Source of the DNA: Caenimonas sedimenti
GTDB taxonomy: Bacteria > Pseudomonadota > Gammaproteobacteria > Burkholderiales > Burkholderiaceae_C
Assembly (NCBI RefSeq): GCF_007833165.1
Contig: NZ_VOBQ01000009.1
Span: forward strand, 124,001-188,000
Reading direction: 5' to 3'
Length of the DNA: 64,000 nucleotides
Numbering within the stretch: the stretch's first letter is position 1; every line of letters starts with the position of its first letter. Shown here piece by piece: positions 15,701 through 24,688 of this stretch. The position numbers were made by a program, and so were the translations under genes. Below the pieces are notes generated by a model. It ran no database searches, had not been told where the DNA came from, and saw nothing but the letters and a program-made list of their open reading frames with translations.

Positions 15701-16888
15701 TCAACTCAAGGGGCGCTGCCGCCACGCCAGCCCCGCGCCCAGCCACAGGGCCACCGCCGACAGCAGCAACCCGCGCTGCAGCCCGCCCGGCCCATCCGCG
15801 ACCCAGCCGACCACCGTCGGCCCGACGATCTGCCCGGCCGCGAACACGATGGTGAAGGCGCTGATGCCGCGCGCCCAGTGCGCGGCTGGCAGGTTGTGGC
15901 GGACCAGCGCGGTGGTCGAGGCGACCACCGAGAGGAAGACGGCGCCGAACAGCAGGCCGGAGGCGAGCAGCGCGGCCCAGGCCGAGGTGAGCACCGGCAG
16001 CAAGGTCGCGCATCCGAGCAGCGCATTCAGGATCGCCAGCGACTCGCCGCCGCGAAAGCGATCCAGCAGGCCGGCCCAGATGCGCGACGATGCGATCACC
16101 GCACAACCCAGCAAGGCATAGAAGGCCGTCACCGCGCCGGGCGTCACACCCTGTTCGCGCAGCAGCGCCACCACGAAGGTCATGTAGCCGATGTAGCCCA
16201 CGCCGAACATGAAGTAGCCGGCCAGGCCCCAGGCAAAAGGACGCCACACGGCGGGAGCCTCCGCCGGCGCCGCGGCGGCGGGATCAGGGGCTGCCTGGCC
16301 CTGCGCCAGCACGCGCGCCGGCCAGCGCAACGCCAGCGTTCCCAGCGCGCACGCCAGCGCCAGTGCCCACCACGCCCAGGCCCAGGCGTGCGGCCGCTCG
16401 CCGGCCGCCTGCATGGCCGCCGGCACCAGCAGCGCCGAAGCCACGATGCCGAAGCCCGTGCCGCCGTAGTACAGCCCCAGCAGGAAGCCGCTGCGCGACG
16501 GCTGCTGTGCACCCAGCCGCGCCGCGAGCAAGCCGCCGGCAATGAAGACGAAGGCGCTGGCCACGCCGGCCAGCAGGCGCTGGGCCAGCAAGGGTGCGGC
16601 CGCGGTGAAGAATCCACTGAGCACCATGAAGACGCTGGCCAGCGCCGAGCCGCCGACCAGCAGCACGCCCGGGCCCCAGCGCTGCAGCAAGCGCGGCGTC
16701 ACCAGCGCGCCCGCCAGGTAGCCCAGTGCGTTCGCCGTGTTCATCGCCCCGGCCAGGGTGTAGCTCCACTGCAGGTCCGCGCGCATGGGCGGCAGCAACA
16801 GGCCGTAGGCGAAGCGGGTGATGCCCAGCGACACCGCCGCGCCCAGGGACAGCGCGAGCGCCAGGGGGAGCAGCGAAGCGGGCGGCAT
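15701..16888 (-). CDS. MFS transporter, YbfB/YjiJ family
   Basis: This 395-residue protein has twelve predicted membrane helices. The YbfB/YjiJ-type N-terminus is LSLGAAVSLGITRFAYGLLLPPMRADLQWSYTLAGAMNTANALGYL. It probably exports or imports a small solute, but the substrate is unknown. The second half shows the expected GYIGYMTFVVALLREQG and ASTTALVRHNLPAAHWARGISAFT segments. It is divergent from the old-yellow-enzyme gene, with 103 bp between starts. Confidence 0.87.
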   Translation of the reverse strand: MPPASLLPLALALSLGAAVSLGITRFAYGLLLPPMRADLQWSYTLAGAMNTANALGYLAGALVTPRLLQRWGPGVLLVGGSALASVFMVLSGFFTAAAPLLAQRLLAGVASAFVFIAGGLLAARLGAQQPSRSGFLLGLYYGGTGFGIVASALLVPAAMQAAGERPHAWAWAWWALALACALGTLALRWPARVLAQGQAAPDPAAAAPAEAPAVWRPFAWGLAGYFMFGVGYIGYMTFVVALLREQGVTPGAVTAFYALLGCAVIASSRIWAGLLDRFRGGESLAILNALLGCATLLPVLTSAWAALLASGLLFGAVFLSVVASTTALVRHNLPAAHWARGISAFTIVFAAGQIVGPTVVGWVADGPGGLQRGLLLSAVALWLGAGLAWRQRPLS

Positions 16889-16991
16889 GCCCGGCCATTG
16901 TCGCTGCGGCCCCGCACCACCCTACGCCGGCAAGGTTGAACGCAAGCCGCTAGGCTGATGCCCTTCCCCGACCCAACCCCGGAGCCCGTCC

Positions 16992-18101
16992 TTGACCTCC
17001 CTGTTCGATCCGCTGCAAGCCGGCACGCTGCACCTGCCCAACCGCATCGTGATGGCACCGCTGACCCGCAACCGCGCCCCCGGCGCCGTGCCGACACCGC
17101 TGATGGCGGAGTACTACGCGCAGCGCGCGACCGCAGGCTTGTTGATCACCGAAGCCACGCCGGTGAGCCCGCAGGGCCAGGGCTATGCCGACGTGCCCGG
17201 GATGTACACCACCGAACAGCTCGCCGCCTGGAGGAAGGTCACCGATGCCGTGCACGCCCAAGGCGGTCGCATCGTGGTGCAGCTCTGGCATGTCGGCCGG
17301 GTCTCGCACACCAGCCTGCAGCCCGGCGGCCAGCAGCCGGTGGCGCCCTCGGCCATCACGGCGAAGACCAAGACCTACCTGATCGAGAACGGCGTGGGCA
17401 GTTTCGCGCCCACCTCGGAGCCGCGCGCGCTCGACGCCGCCGAGCTCCCGGGCATCGTGCAGGACTTCCGCCATGCCGCGCGCCACGCCGTGGCCACGGC
17501 CGGATTCGATGGGGTGGAAATCCACGGCGCCAACGGCTACCTGCTCGACCAGTTCCTGAAGACCGGCGCGAACCACCGGCAGGATGCCTATGGCGGCTCC
17601 ATCGAGAACCGCGCGCGCCTGCTGCTGGAAGTGATGCGCGCCGTGGCGGGCGAGATCGGCGGCGGCCGCGTCGGGCTGCGCCTGTCGCCGGTGACGCCGG
17701 CCAACGACATCGTCGACGCCGATCCGCAGCCGCTGTTCGACCACGTCGTGCGTGAACTGGCGCCATTGGGCCTGGCGTACCTCCACGTGATCGAAGGCGC
17801 GACCGGCGGGCCGCGTGAAGTGGAGGGCCGGCCGTTCGACTATGTGGCGTTGCGCAAGGCCTGGCGCGACGCCGGTGCCAAGGGCGCCTGGATGGTGAAC
17901 AACAGCTATGACAAGCCGCTGGCCGAGCTGTCGCTGGCGACGGGCGCCGACCTGGTGGCTTTCGGCCGGCCGTACATTGCCAACCCGGACCTGGTGGAGC
18001 GCCTGCGCGCCAATGCGCCGTTGAACACGCCGGACCGGGCGACGTTCTATGGCGGCGGGGCGGCGGGGTACACGGACTATCCGGCGTTGATGAAGGGGTG
18101 A
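16992..18101 (+). CDS. nemA: Old-yellow-enzyme alkene reductase (NemA-like)
   Basis: This 369-residue FMN-dependent ene-reductase reduces activated C=C bonds and often nitroesters or maleimides with NADPH. Conserved blocks are NRIVMAPLTRNRA, QLWHVGRVSH, FDGVEIHGANGYLLDQFLK (catalytic His/Asn region) and SIENRARLLLEV. VAFGRPYIANPDLVERL is the C-terminal phosphate-binding region. The start is TTG at 16992; the barrel begins right after it. It stands alone between the divergent MFS gene and an inverted repeat pair. The symbol reflects family resemblance rather than proven orthology. Confidence 0.9.
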   Translation: MTSLFDPLQAGTLHLPNRIVMAPLTRNRAPGAVPTPLMAEYYAQRATAGLLITEATPVSPQGQGYADVPGMYTTEQLAAWRKVTDAVHAQGGRIVVQLWHVGRVSHTSLQPGGQQPVAPSAITAKTKTYLIENGVGSFAPTSEPRALDAAELPGIVQDFRHAARHAVATAGFDGVEIHGANGYLLDQFLKTGANHRQDAYGGSIENRARLLLEVMRAVAGEIGGGRVGLRLSPVTPANDIVDADPQPLFDHVVRELAPLGLAYLHVIEGATGGPREVEGRPFDYVALRKAWRDAGAKGAWMVNNSYDKPLAELSLATGADLVAFGRPYIANPDLVERLRANAPLNTPDRATFYGGGAAGYTDYPALMKG

Positions 18102-18111
18102 GCGTGCGCAC

Positions 18112-18222
18112 GCTGGGGTTCGCCTTCGGGCTCACCGCCAGCCTACGCGTTCGACCGCGCTGCATCGCCGGCGTACCCCGCGGGCTTCGTAGGCTGGGGT
18201 GAGCCCGCAGGCGAACCCCAGC
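18112..18222. repeat. Inverted pair of GCTGGGGTTCGCC palindromic repeats
   Basis: Unit 1 (18112-18147) runs GCTGGGGTTCGCC..GGGCTCACC..CAGCCTACG. Unit 2 (18188-18222) is its near-perfect reverse complement. Together they can fold into one long hairpin about 110 nt long. They separate the convergent nemA-like and copA genes and probably act as a transcription boundary. The family also occurs at 15152-15190. Confidence 0.8.
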
Positions 18223-18226
18223 TTGC

Positions 18227-20416
18227 TCAGGGCCGCCAGCGCTTCAGCAACATCGCATTCGCCATCACGCTCACGCTCGACAGCGCCATGGCTGCCCCTG
18301 CCAGCACCGGGTTGAGGTAACCCAGAGCCGCCAGCGGGATCCCGGCCACGTTGTATGCGAAGGCCCAGAACAGGTTCTGCCGGATCTTCGCGACCGTGCG
18401 GCCCGAGATCGCCAGCGCGCCTTCCACCAGCCGGAGGTCGCCGCGCATCAGCGTCACGCCGGCGGCATGCATGGCGACGTCGGTGCCCGTGCCCATGGCG
18501 ATGCCGACATCGGCGGCGGCCAGCGCCGGCGCGTCGTTGACGCCATCGCCCACCATGGCGACCACCTGGCCCGTGGCCCGCAGCTGTTCGATCTGCGCGG
18601 CCTTGTCGCCCGGCAGCACCTCGGCGCGCACTTCGTCCGGTCGCAGTCCCAGCCGGGCGCCCATGGCCAGCGCGGCGGCGCGGTTGTCGCCGGAGAGCAG
18701 CACGATTCGCACACCGCGGGTGCGCAGGTGGGCCAGGGCCTCGGCGGCACCCGGCTTGGGCTCGTCGGCGAACGCCAGCAGCGCCCGCAGCACCAGGCCT
18801 TCCGTGGCGCGCTCGACCAGGCCCGACAGCGTCGCCCCTTGGCGCTGGAGCCGGTCGACCTCGCCCTGGAGAAGCCCCGGTGTGACCCCCAGTTCGTGCA
18901 GCCAGCGCAGGCTGCCGATCAGGTAGCTGCGCGCCGCCACCTCGCCCTCGGTGCCGCGCCCCGGAACCGCCCGCACCGCATCCGGCGACGCGATCGCCAT
19001 GCCAAGTTCGCGCGCGTGGTCCAGCACGGCCGACGCGAGTGGATGCTCGCTGCCGCTCTGCAGGCTGGCGGCCGCCGCCAGCGCCTGCGCCTCATCGACA
19101 CCGGGCGCGACGCTGAATGCCACCAGGCGCGGCCGGCCGAGCGTCAGCGTGCCGGTCTTGTCGAAGGCGACCACGTCGACGCGGTGCGCCAGTTCCAGCG
19201 CCTGCGCATCCTTGATCAGGATGCCGTGCTTCGCCGCCACGCCGGTGCCGGCCATGATGGCTGCCGGTGTGGCCAGGCCGAGCGCGCAAGGGCACGCGAT
19301 CACCAGCACCGCCACCGCGTGGATCAGGGCGGCTTCGAAGCCGGCGCCCGCCAGCAGCCAGCCGCCCAGCGTGACCCCGGCGATCGCCAGCACCACCGGC
19401 ACGAACACGGCCGACACCCGGTCCACCAGGCGTTGCAGCGGCGCCTTGGCCGCCTGCGCGTCTTCGACCAGCCGGATGATGTGCGCCAGCACGCTTTCGC
19501 CACCGACTGCCGTCGCCCGCAGCACGACGCGGCCGTCTCCGTTGATGCTGCCGCCGGTCAGGCGCGCGCCCACGCCCTTGGCCACCGGCAGCGGCTCGCC
19601 GGTCAGCATGGATTCGTCGACTTGCGTCTCGCCCTGCTCCACCACGCCGTCGGCGGGCACGCGCTCGCCGGGGCGCACCACCAGACGGTCGCCGGCCAGC
19701 ACCTCGGACAACGGCAGGTCGGCCTCGCCGCCGGTGCGCAGCAGCACGTGGGCGATCTCCGGCCGCAGCGCATGCAAGGCCCGGATCGCCGCCGTGGTCT
19801 GCCGCTTGGCGCGCGTCTCCAGCCACTTGCCCAGCAGCACCAGCGTGATGACGACCGCGGAGGCCTCGAAGTAGAGGTGCTGCGCGCCCTGGCCCAGCCA
19901 GAGCCACATGGACAGGGCCCAGCCCGACGTGGTGCCGATGGCCACCAGCAGGTCCATGTTGCCGGTGCCGGCTTTCAGGGCATGCCAGCCGGCCCGGTAG
20001 AAGCGCGCGCCCAGGACGAACTGCACCGGCGTGGCCAGCAGGAACTGCAGCCAGGCCGGCAGCATCCAGTGGCGGCCGGCCAGGTCGCCCAGCATGGGCA
20101 GCACCAGGGGCAGCGACAACACCAGCCCCAGCGCCACCGGCGCAAAGCCGGCCCAGGGCGATGCGTCGGGAGCCAGGGCCTGCTCGGCCGCCCGCGGCTC
20201 GTAGCCGGCGTCGCGCACGGCCCGCCGGATGCGCGCCTCGGTGTCGCCCGCCGCGTCGTAGCGGATGCGCGCGGACTCCGTCGCCAGGTTCACGTTGGCA
20301 TCCTGCACGCCCGGGACCTTCTTCAGGGCGCGCTCGACCCGGTTCACGCAGGTGGCGCAGGTCATTCCGGCGACGCCGAGGTCCAGGGTGGCGGTGGAAG
20401 CGGTCGAATCAGTCAT
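18227..20416 (-). CDS. copA: Copper-exporting P-type ATPase CopA
   Basis: This 729-residue P1B-type ATPase exports Cu(I) from the cytoplasm. It has one N-terminal metal-binding domain with GMTCATC (residues 17-23), the membrane CPC motif in [17 protein letters not shown], and the phosphorylation motif DKTGTLT. The SEHPLA motif, the [10 protein letters not shown] hinge and a TGEP actuator loop are also present. It diverges from the copZ-like and cueR genes across a region with two CueR-type palindromes. The predicted transcript start lies at or very near the ATG, so the message may be leaderless. Confidence 0.95.
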   Translation of the reverse strand: MTDSTASTATLDLGVAGMTCATCVNRVERALKKVPGVQDANVNLATESARIRYDAAGDTEARIRRAVRDAGYEPRAAEQALAPDASPWAGFAPVALGLVLSLPLVLPMLGDLAGRHWMLPAWLQFLLATPVQFVLGARFYRAGWHALKAGTGNMDLLVAIGTTSGWALSMWLWLGQGAQHLYFEASAVVITLVLLGKWLETRAKRQTTAAIRALHALRPEIAHVLLRTGGEADLPLSEVLAGDRLVVRPGERVPADGVVEQGETQVDESMLTGEPLPVAKGVGARLTGGSINGDGRVVLRATAVGGESVLAHIIRLVEDAQAAKAPLQRLVDRVSAVFVPVVLAIAGVTLGGWLLAGAGFEAALIHAVAVLVIACPCALGLATPAAIMAGTGVAAKHGILIKDAQALELAHRVDVVAFDKTGTLTLGRPRLVAFSVAPGVDEAQALAAAASLQSGSEHPLASAVLDHARELGMAIASPDAVRAVPGRGTEGEVAARSYLIGSLRWLHELGVTPGLLQGEVDRLQRQGATLSGLVERATEGLVLRALLAFADEPKPGAAEALAHLRTRGVRIVLLSGDNRAAALAMGARLGLRPDEVRAEVLPGDKAAQIEQLRATGQVVAMVGDGVNDAPALAAADVGIAMGTGTDVAMHAAGVTLMRGDLRLVEGALAISGRTVAKIRQNLFWAFAYNVAGIPLAALGYLNPVLAGAAMALSSVSVMANAMLLKRWRP

Positions 20417-20433
20417 GGCGCCATGGTCAAGCC

Positions 20434-20453
20434 TGCCATGATGGCAAGGTCAA
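20434..20453 (-). promoter_or_regulatory. CueR-type operator/promoter for copA
   Basis: Reading towards copA, TTGACC (-35, complement of 20448-20453) is followed by TTGCCATCATGGCAG, whose dyad core is TGCCAT-G-ATGGCA (20434-20446). This matches the layout of MerR-family copper promoters, with the dyad inside an over-long spacer. Counting a 19-bp spacer puts the -10 at about 20423-20428 and the transcript start near 20416, the copA ATG. Confidence 0.75.
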
Positions 20454-20501
20454 GCCCGGTGCGGCAACCCTTCTCGCCAAAGGGTTGGGTTGCATGCCCG
20501 C

Positions 20502-20532
20502 TTGACCTTGCCATCATGGCAAAGTTCAGACT
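20502..20532 (+). promoter_or_regulatory. CueR-type operator/promoter for copZ-cueR
   Basis: TTGACC (20502-20507) is followed by the perfect dyad TTGCCAT-C-ATGGCAA (20508-20522). With a 19-bp spacer the -10 would be CAGACT (20527-20532). The dyad is nearly identical to the one facing copA, so CueR should act on both divergent units. Confidence 0.75.
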
Positions 20533-20561
20533 GGCACGCTCATCGACAGGAAGGACGAATC

Positions 20562-20759
20562 ATGAACCAGAGTTTCCAGGTGCAGGGCATGACGTGCGGG
20601 CACTGCGTCCGCGCCGTCACCCAGGCCGTGCAGTCGGTCGACCCCGCGGCCGAGGTGAAGGTGGACCTGGCCAGCGGCCAGGTGCAGGTGCAATCGGGCG
20701 GAGATCCCGCAGCCATCGCGCGGGCCATCGAGGAAGAAGGCTACCAGGTGGCCCGCTGA
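20562..20759 (+). CDS. copZ: Heavy-metal-associated domain copper chaperone (CopZ-like)
   Basis: This 65-residue single HMA-domain protein has the Cu(I) site GMTCGHC at residues 9-15 and the usual ferredoxin-like beta-alpha-beta pattern ending ARAIEEEGYQV. It should carry Cu(I) to CopA in the cytoplasm. A good AGGAAGGA site precedes the ATG at 20562. Its stop overlaps the cueR start (TGATG), so the two are translationally coupled under the CueR-type promoter. Confidence 0.92.
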   Translation: MNQSFQVQGMTCGHCVRAVTQAVQSVDPAAEVKVDLASGQVQVQSGGDPAAIARAIEEEGYQVAR

Positions 20760-21166
20760 TGGCCTGGCCCGTCAACATCGGGGAAGCCGCACGCCTGTCC
20801 GGCGTCTCGGCCAAGATGGTGCGGCACTACGAAGGGCTGGGCCTCCTGCCCAAAGTGGGCCGCACGGACGCCGGCTACCGGCAGTACTCCGAGGCGGAAG
20901 TCCACACGCTGCGTTTCATCAAGCGCTCGCGCGACCTGGGCTTCTCGATGGCGGAGATCGGCGAACTGGTGAGCCTCTGGCAGAACCGGCGCCGGGCCAG
21001 CGCCAGCGTCCGCCGGGTCGCCCAGCGGCATGCGGACGAACTGGGGGCGCGCATCGTGGCGATGGAGGAGATGCTCAAGACGCTGCACCACCTCATTCAT
21101 TGCTGCCAGGGCGACGAGCGCCCCGACTGCCCGATCCTCGAAGACCTGGCCGGCGGCCCGGCCTGA
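20759..21166 (+). CDS. cueR: Cu(I)-responsive MerR-family regulator CueR
   Basis: This 135-residue MerR-family regulator has an N-terminal winged helix (NIGEAARLSGVSAKMVRHYEGLGLL), a dimerisation helix and the metal loop C-QGDERPD-C-PILEDL. Cys116 and Cys124 are spaced exactly like the Cu(I)-binding pair of E. coli CueR. It should sense cytoplasmic Cu(I) and activate copA and its own operon by twisting the 19-bp-spacer promoters. The gene order copA/copZ-cueR makes a self-contained copper efflux module. Confidence 0.93.
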   Translation: MAWPVNIGEAARLSGVSAKMVRHYEGLGLLPKVGRTDAGYRQYSEAEVHTLRFIKRSRDLGFSMAEIGELVSLWQNRRRASASVRRVAQRHADELGARIVAMEEMLKTLHHLIHCCQGDERPDCPILEDLAGGPA

Positions 21167-21173
21167 CGGCCCG

Positions 21174-21515
21174 TCAGGGGGCGATCGGGCTGTGGCTGCG
21201 GCGGTGGGCGGCATCCACAGCGCGTTGCAGCTTCAAGTCTTCACCGGCCTGCGCGCGCCGCACCACGTTGGCCGGGCCGGCACCCATCGTCCGGGTGTCG
21301 GGCTCGCCGCTGCTGCGGGCCAGCTGCTCGAGGTAGCGCTTCTTCGCCAGCACCGGTTCGATCTCGACGGTTCCGACGCTGTTGCGCTCCTCGGCCGGCG
21401 GCGGCGCCGTATCGATGCGCGTATTCGGGGCCTGCGCCTGCGCCAGCACGGCGCCGGCGGACAGCAGTGTGGTGGCCAGCACCGTGGCGGCCGCTCGCAC
21501 AAAAGCCTGGGTCAT
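21174..21515 (-). CDS. Exported hypothetical protein
   Basis: This 113-residue protein has a clear signal peptide (MTQAFVRAAATVLATTLLSAGAVLAQA, cleavage near AQA). It is followed by a short hydrophilic, proline- and arginine-containing chain with no recognised domain. The start at 21515 has an AAGGAG site 7 bp upstream. Its stop is only 8 bp from the convergent cueR stop. The upstream 224-bp gap before the Spy-like gene is shared with that divergent gene. No function can be assigned. Confidence 0.72.
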   Translation of the reverse strand: MTQAFVRAAATVLATTLLSAGAVLAQAQAPNTRIDTAPPPAEERNSVGTVEIEPVLAKKRYLEQLARSSGEPDTRTMGAGPANVVRRAQAGEDLKLQRAVDAAHRRSHSPIAP

Positions 21516-21739
21516 GGTGCACTCCTTGGGATGTTCCTGATTGGTTGAGGCCACTGTGCGCGTGCCCGGCCGTGCGCCATGTGGCCCGGCGTGCCAGCTT
21601 GCCGTAGGAGGCGGGCGACCCGGCTTGTGCTCTCCGGCGGGCGCCGTGGCTGGCCCAGCTTTACCGCGCAGCAACGGGAGCGCGATGGGGGTGTTACAGA
21701 TCGTGCGCACACTGGCTCCACCTTGAAAGGAAGCCTCTC

Positions 21740-22198
21740 ATGAACAAGTTGCACAAGCACCTGCTCGCCGCCAGCCTGGTGGCCGGCCTCGGCCTCTCGG
21801 CGGCGTTCGCCCAGTCGCCGCCCGCGGGCGGCCGGCATGACCCCGCCCGCCACGAGCAGCGGATCGCCAAGATGCAGGAGCGCCATGCGCAGAAGCTCGC
21901 CGACCTGAAGGCCAAGCTGCAGATCCACGCCGCCCAGGAAACCGCCTGGAACGCGTGGGTCGCGGCGATGCAGCCGCGCGCCCGTGGCCAGCGTCCGGAC
22001 CTCGCGGCGATGACCACGCCCCAGCGCATCGACTTCATGCGCGCACGCCGTGCCGAGCGCGCGGCCGCCATGGACCAGCGCGCCGAAGTCACCAAGAGCT
22101 TCTATGGCGTGCTGTCGGCGGCGCAGCAGAAGGTGTTCGACGCGGAAACCCTGCGCATGGGCAAGGGCCATCGCGGGCACCGCGGCCACCACGGCTGA
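21740..22198 (+). CDS. Periplasmic Spy/CpxP-like protein
   Basis: This 152-residue exported protein has a signal peptide (KHLLAASLVAGLGLSAAFA). The mature part is helical, charged and rich in His, Arg and Gln, with LTxxQ-like positions (AAQETAWNAW, LSAAQQKVFD). This arrangement is typical of the Spy/CpxP family of periplasmic chaperone or stress proteins. The C-terminus GHRGHRGHHG is histidine-rich and could bind metal, which may be relevant next to the copper module. An AAGGAAG site precedes the ATG, and an intrinsic terminator follows. Confidence 0.8.
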   Translation: MNKLHKHLLAASLVAGLGLSAAFAQSPPAGGRHDPARHEQRIAKMQERHAQKLADLKAKLQIHAAQETAWNAWVAAMQPRARGQRPDLAAMTTPQRIDFMRARRAERAAAMDQRAEVTKSFYGVLSAAQQKVFDAETLRMGKGHRGHRGHHG

Positions 22199-22233
22199 TC
22201 ACGAACCAGCTTCGGGGACGAAGAAGCAAGTTC

Positions 22234-22263
22234 GGCCTGGGCCTCGCGGCCCAGGCCTTTTTT
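22234..22263 (+). terminator. Intrinsic terminator after the Spy/CpxP-like gene
   Basis: A perfect 10-bp stem GGCCTGGGCC / GGCCCAGGCC with a TCGC loop is followed by six T residues. It lies 36 bp after the stop codon. Confidence 0.93.
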
Positions 22264-22281
22264 CATTCCAGCGACGAACGG

Positions 22282-22674
22282 TCAGTTGTTGGTCGAGACG
22301 TTGGGGGCACCGTTGGTGAAGGTGCTCGCCTCACCGGCGCGGCCGGGGACGTTGTTGGTGGCGGCGGCACGGCCCATGCGGTACTTGTCGTCCGTGGGGT
22401 CGGTCGCCACGGAGGCCGGGCTCACGTACACCGGGGTCAGCGGACCGGCGCCCAGCACCGCGGTGTTGCTGGGCGAGACCGTGATGTAGGTCGGGTTGCT
22501 CGGCAGCCCGCCGTAGGGCGAGTTGGACGTGGCCACGTTGGGCGCGCCACCCGTGAAGGTGCTGGCTTCACCGGCACGCGTCGGCAGGTCGGTGGTGAGC
22601 TGGGCCTGGGCCAGGCCGGCGGCGGCGAAGAGGCCGGCGGCCAGCAGGGTCCGGGTGAAAGAGGTCTTGGTCAT
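22282..22674 (-). CDS. Exported protein with terminal GEAST repeats (paralogue 2)
   Basis: This 130-residue protein has a signal peptide (FTRTLLAAGLFAAAGLAQAQ) and the same short motif at both ends of the mature chain. RAGEASTFTGGAPNVATSN lies just after the signal and RAGEASTFTNGAPNVSTNN at the C-terminus. Between them is a Ser/Pro/Thr-rich region. It is a paralogue of the next gene upstream on the same strand (22839-23321). A ribosome site AGGGAG precedes the ATG at 22674. I do not recognise a named family; a cell-surface or envelope role is a guess based on export and composition. Confidence 0.75.
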   Translation of the reverse strand: MTKTSFTRTLLAAGLFAAAGLAQAQLTTDLPTRAGEASTFTGGAPNVATSNSPYGGLPSNPTYITVSPSNTAVLGAGPLTPVYVSPASVATDPTDDKYRMGRAAATNNVPGRAGEASTFTNGAPNVSTNN

Positions 22675-22838
22675 GGTGGTGCTCCCTGGGGTAGTTGGCG
22701 CTGAAAGCCCGGCGGTGCCGGGAACAGCGCAACTCTGGGGCTGAGCCTTGCGCGCTCGCATCGGACGCGTCAGACGGCTGAAGTAGGACACGTGGTGGCA
22801 GGCGCGGCAGGAGCCGGCCTGCAACCCCGCGTAGAGCG

Positions 22839-23321
22839 TCAGTAAACGTAAACGCGGTGACCAAACTGGTCGTAGAGCGGCCCGTGGAGGATGGTCGTGC
22901 CGCCGGAAGCGAAGTTGTTGGTCGAGGCGTTCGGCACGCCCCCGGTCATCGTGCTGGCCTCACCGGCGCGGCCCGGCACGTTGGTGGTGGCCGATGCGCT
23001 GCCCTGCTGGTAGGTGTCATGCGTGCGGTCGGCGGTCAGCGGATAGGGGCTGGTGTAGACCGGTGCCGCGCCCATGATGTAGGTGGTGGAAGGAGCCACG
23101 CTGTACGTGACCGGCGGGGCGACGCTGTAGGTGTACGAGCGCGCCAGGATCCCGCTGTCCTCGTAAGGCGAGTTCGTGGTCGCGGCATTGGGCACGCCGC
23201 CGCTGAAGGTGCTGGCTTCGCCCGCCTGCATCGGCACGTCGGTCGTTTGCGCCTGGGCCAGGCCCGCGGTGGCGAGCACGCCGGCGGCGAGCAACGCACG
23301 GGTGATGGTGGTCCTGTTCAT
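22839..23321 (-). CDS. Exported protein with terminal GEAST repeats (paralogue 1)
   Basis: This 160-residue protein has a signal peptide (TRALLAAGVLATAGLAQAQ). QAGEASTFSGGVPNAATTN follows the signal and RAGEASTMTGGVPNASTNN comes near the end, followed by an extra FASGGTTILHGPLYDQFGHRVYVY tail that paralogue 2 lacks. The middle is rich in Tyr, Ser and Pro with repeated YSVAP units. The GGAG site before the ATG supports the start. The two genes are separated by about 165 bp and look like a tandem duplication that has since diverged. Confidence 0.75.
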   Translation of the reverse strand: MNRTTITRALLAAGVLATAGLAQAQTTDVPMQAGEASTFSGGVPNAATTNSPYEDSGILARSYTYSVAPPVTYSVAPSTTYIMGAAPVYTSPYPLTADRTHDTYQQGSASATTNVPGRAGEASTMTGGVPNASTNNFASGGTTILHGPLYDQFGHRVYVY

Positions 23322-23462
23322 GATGAGCTCCGTATCTTGTGGGGGAAGGCCCGGGCGTGCCGGGTACGTACCTCCCACTTTGGAGCACTGCCTGCCCGGC
23401 CCTATCGGACGCGCCCGGGCGCCCCCGTAGGACGCCGCGTCCCGCCGCGCAGGCCCCGGCCT

Positions 23463-24017
23463 TCAGAAGCGGCGCGCGTAGCGCAGCAGCACGAAGTCTT
23501 CGCCGGGGTTCGGCTTGCGGATGTCGGCGTTCGAAATGTGGACGTAGCGCAAGCCGATTTCCTGCCGCCCGCCGTCGAAGCTGTAGCCCAACCCCACGAT
23601 GTCGTAGAAGTTGAACTTGGTGCTGAACTGCTTGATGGGCGTGATGTAAGGCCGGTTGGTGTAGCTGAGCCCGATCCCACCTTCCAGGAACCAGGGCGAG
23701 CGGCCCTCGGCCGGCCGCAGCCGCAGCACTGGCAACAGTCCGGCTTGATAGAACCACTGGTGCCCTTTGCTGAAGTCCTCGGCGCGCCACGCGCTCAGGA
23801 AGACTTCGCCCTGCACACTGGCCTGCAGGCCCCAAACGGAATGCCGCCAGTCAGCGTCCCACACCGCGCCCACCGTGGCACTGGCGGCGTGATGCCGGCT
23901 CCACCCACCTTGAAGGTAGTAGGCGTCGGGTTGCCAGTCGGCGGCGGCCGGGGCCACGAACAGTGCCGCCAACAAGGGCGGAATGAGGGAAGCGAGACGC
24001 ATCTTGCTGTTGTTCAT
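23463..24017 (-). CDS. pagL: Lipid A 3-O-deacylase PagL (acyloxyacyl hydrolase)
   Basis: This 184-residue outer-membrane eight-stranded barrel enzyme removes the 3-O-linked acyl chain of lipid A. After the signal peptide (ending APAAA near residue 26) come alternating beta strands and the conserved end region IGLRYVHISNADIRKPNPGEDFVLLRYARRF. This holds catalytic His160 and Ser162, spaced as in known PagL, and the terminal aromatic residue expected of barrels. It is transcribed separately from its neighbours. A role in lipopolysaccharide remodelling fits the family. Confidence 0.9.
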   Translation of the reverse strand: MNNSKMRLASLIPPLLAALFVAPAAADWQPDAYYLQGGWSRHHAASATVGAVWDADWRHSVWGLQASVQGEVFLSAWRAEDFSKGHQWFYQAGLLPVLRLRPAEGRSPWFLEGGIGLSYTNRPYITPIKQFSTKFNFYDIVGLGYSFDGGRQEIGLRYVHISNADIRKPNPGEDFVLLRYARRF

Positions 24018-24170
24018 CGGGCTCCAGTCTGCAACAAACCGCTGAGGTTGGGGGGAAGGGGTCAGCAGGAACCGACGCCGCCTCGGCCCTTCGTCCTACA
24101 GCCGCCACCTGCGCGACATCGAGTCGCCAATGCAACCGCCGTGCCACGGCTGCGATCCTAAGCTGTCCGC

Positions 24171-24614
24171 ATGACATCTGCCGCCGCTTTCGCCGACCTG
24201 CAGCGCCTGGTGCTCGCCATGCCGATGGCGCGCACCCTGGGATTGCGCTTCCTTGATGCACAGCCTGGCGCCGTGGAGCTGGAAATGCCGGTGGCCGACG
24301 CCTTCAGCTTTCGCCCGGGCCAGTTGCAGGCGACGGCCGTCTTCGCCATCGCCGATTTCGCGGCCGTGTCGGCGGCCGGCACCTTGCTGCCCGCGGGCTG
24401 GGTCAACGCGACGATCGACGGCGCGATCAAGCTGGTGGCACCGGCACGGGGCGCGGCCTTGCGCGCCCGCGGCCGGGTGATCGATGCGGGCCAGTTGCTC
24501 ACGGTCTGCGCGGCCGACGTCTTCGCCATCGATGCGGACGGCCACGTCACGCTGTGCGCGACCTGGCTCGGCACCGCGCGCAACATCGCGCCAGCCCGCA
24601 CGACAGCAACTTAG
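24171..24614 (+). CDS. PaaI-type hot-dog thioesterase family protein
   Basis: This 147-residue hot-dog-fold protein resembles the PaaI/DUF4442 thioesterase group: MARTLGLRFLDAQPGAVELEMPVADAFSFRPGQLQATAVFAIADFAAVSAAG. The Gln-Ala-Thr after the loop occupies the place where an acidic catalytic residue often sits, so activity is uncertain. It probably acts on an acyl-CoA. It stands alone, 74 bp before the ybhP-like gene. Confidence 0.78.
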   Translation: MTSAAAFADLQRLVLAMPMARTLGLRFLDAQPGAVELEMPVADAFSFRPGQLQATAVFAIADFAAVSAAGTLLPAGWVNATIDGAIKLVAPARGAALRARGRVIDAGQLLTVCAADVFAIDADGHVTLCATWLGTARNIAPARTTAT

Positions 24615-24688
24615 CCTGCCGTCCTACGCCTCGGCAGTGAGCCGGGCCGTACAACAGGCTCTCCCACCAGAACGAGAGCCGAGCGCCC

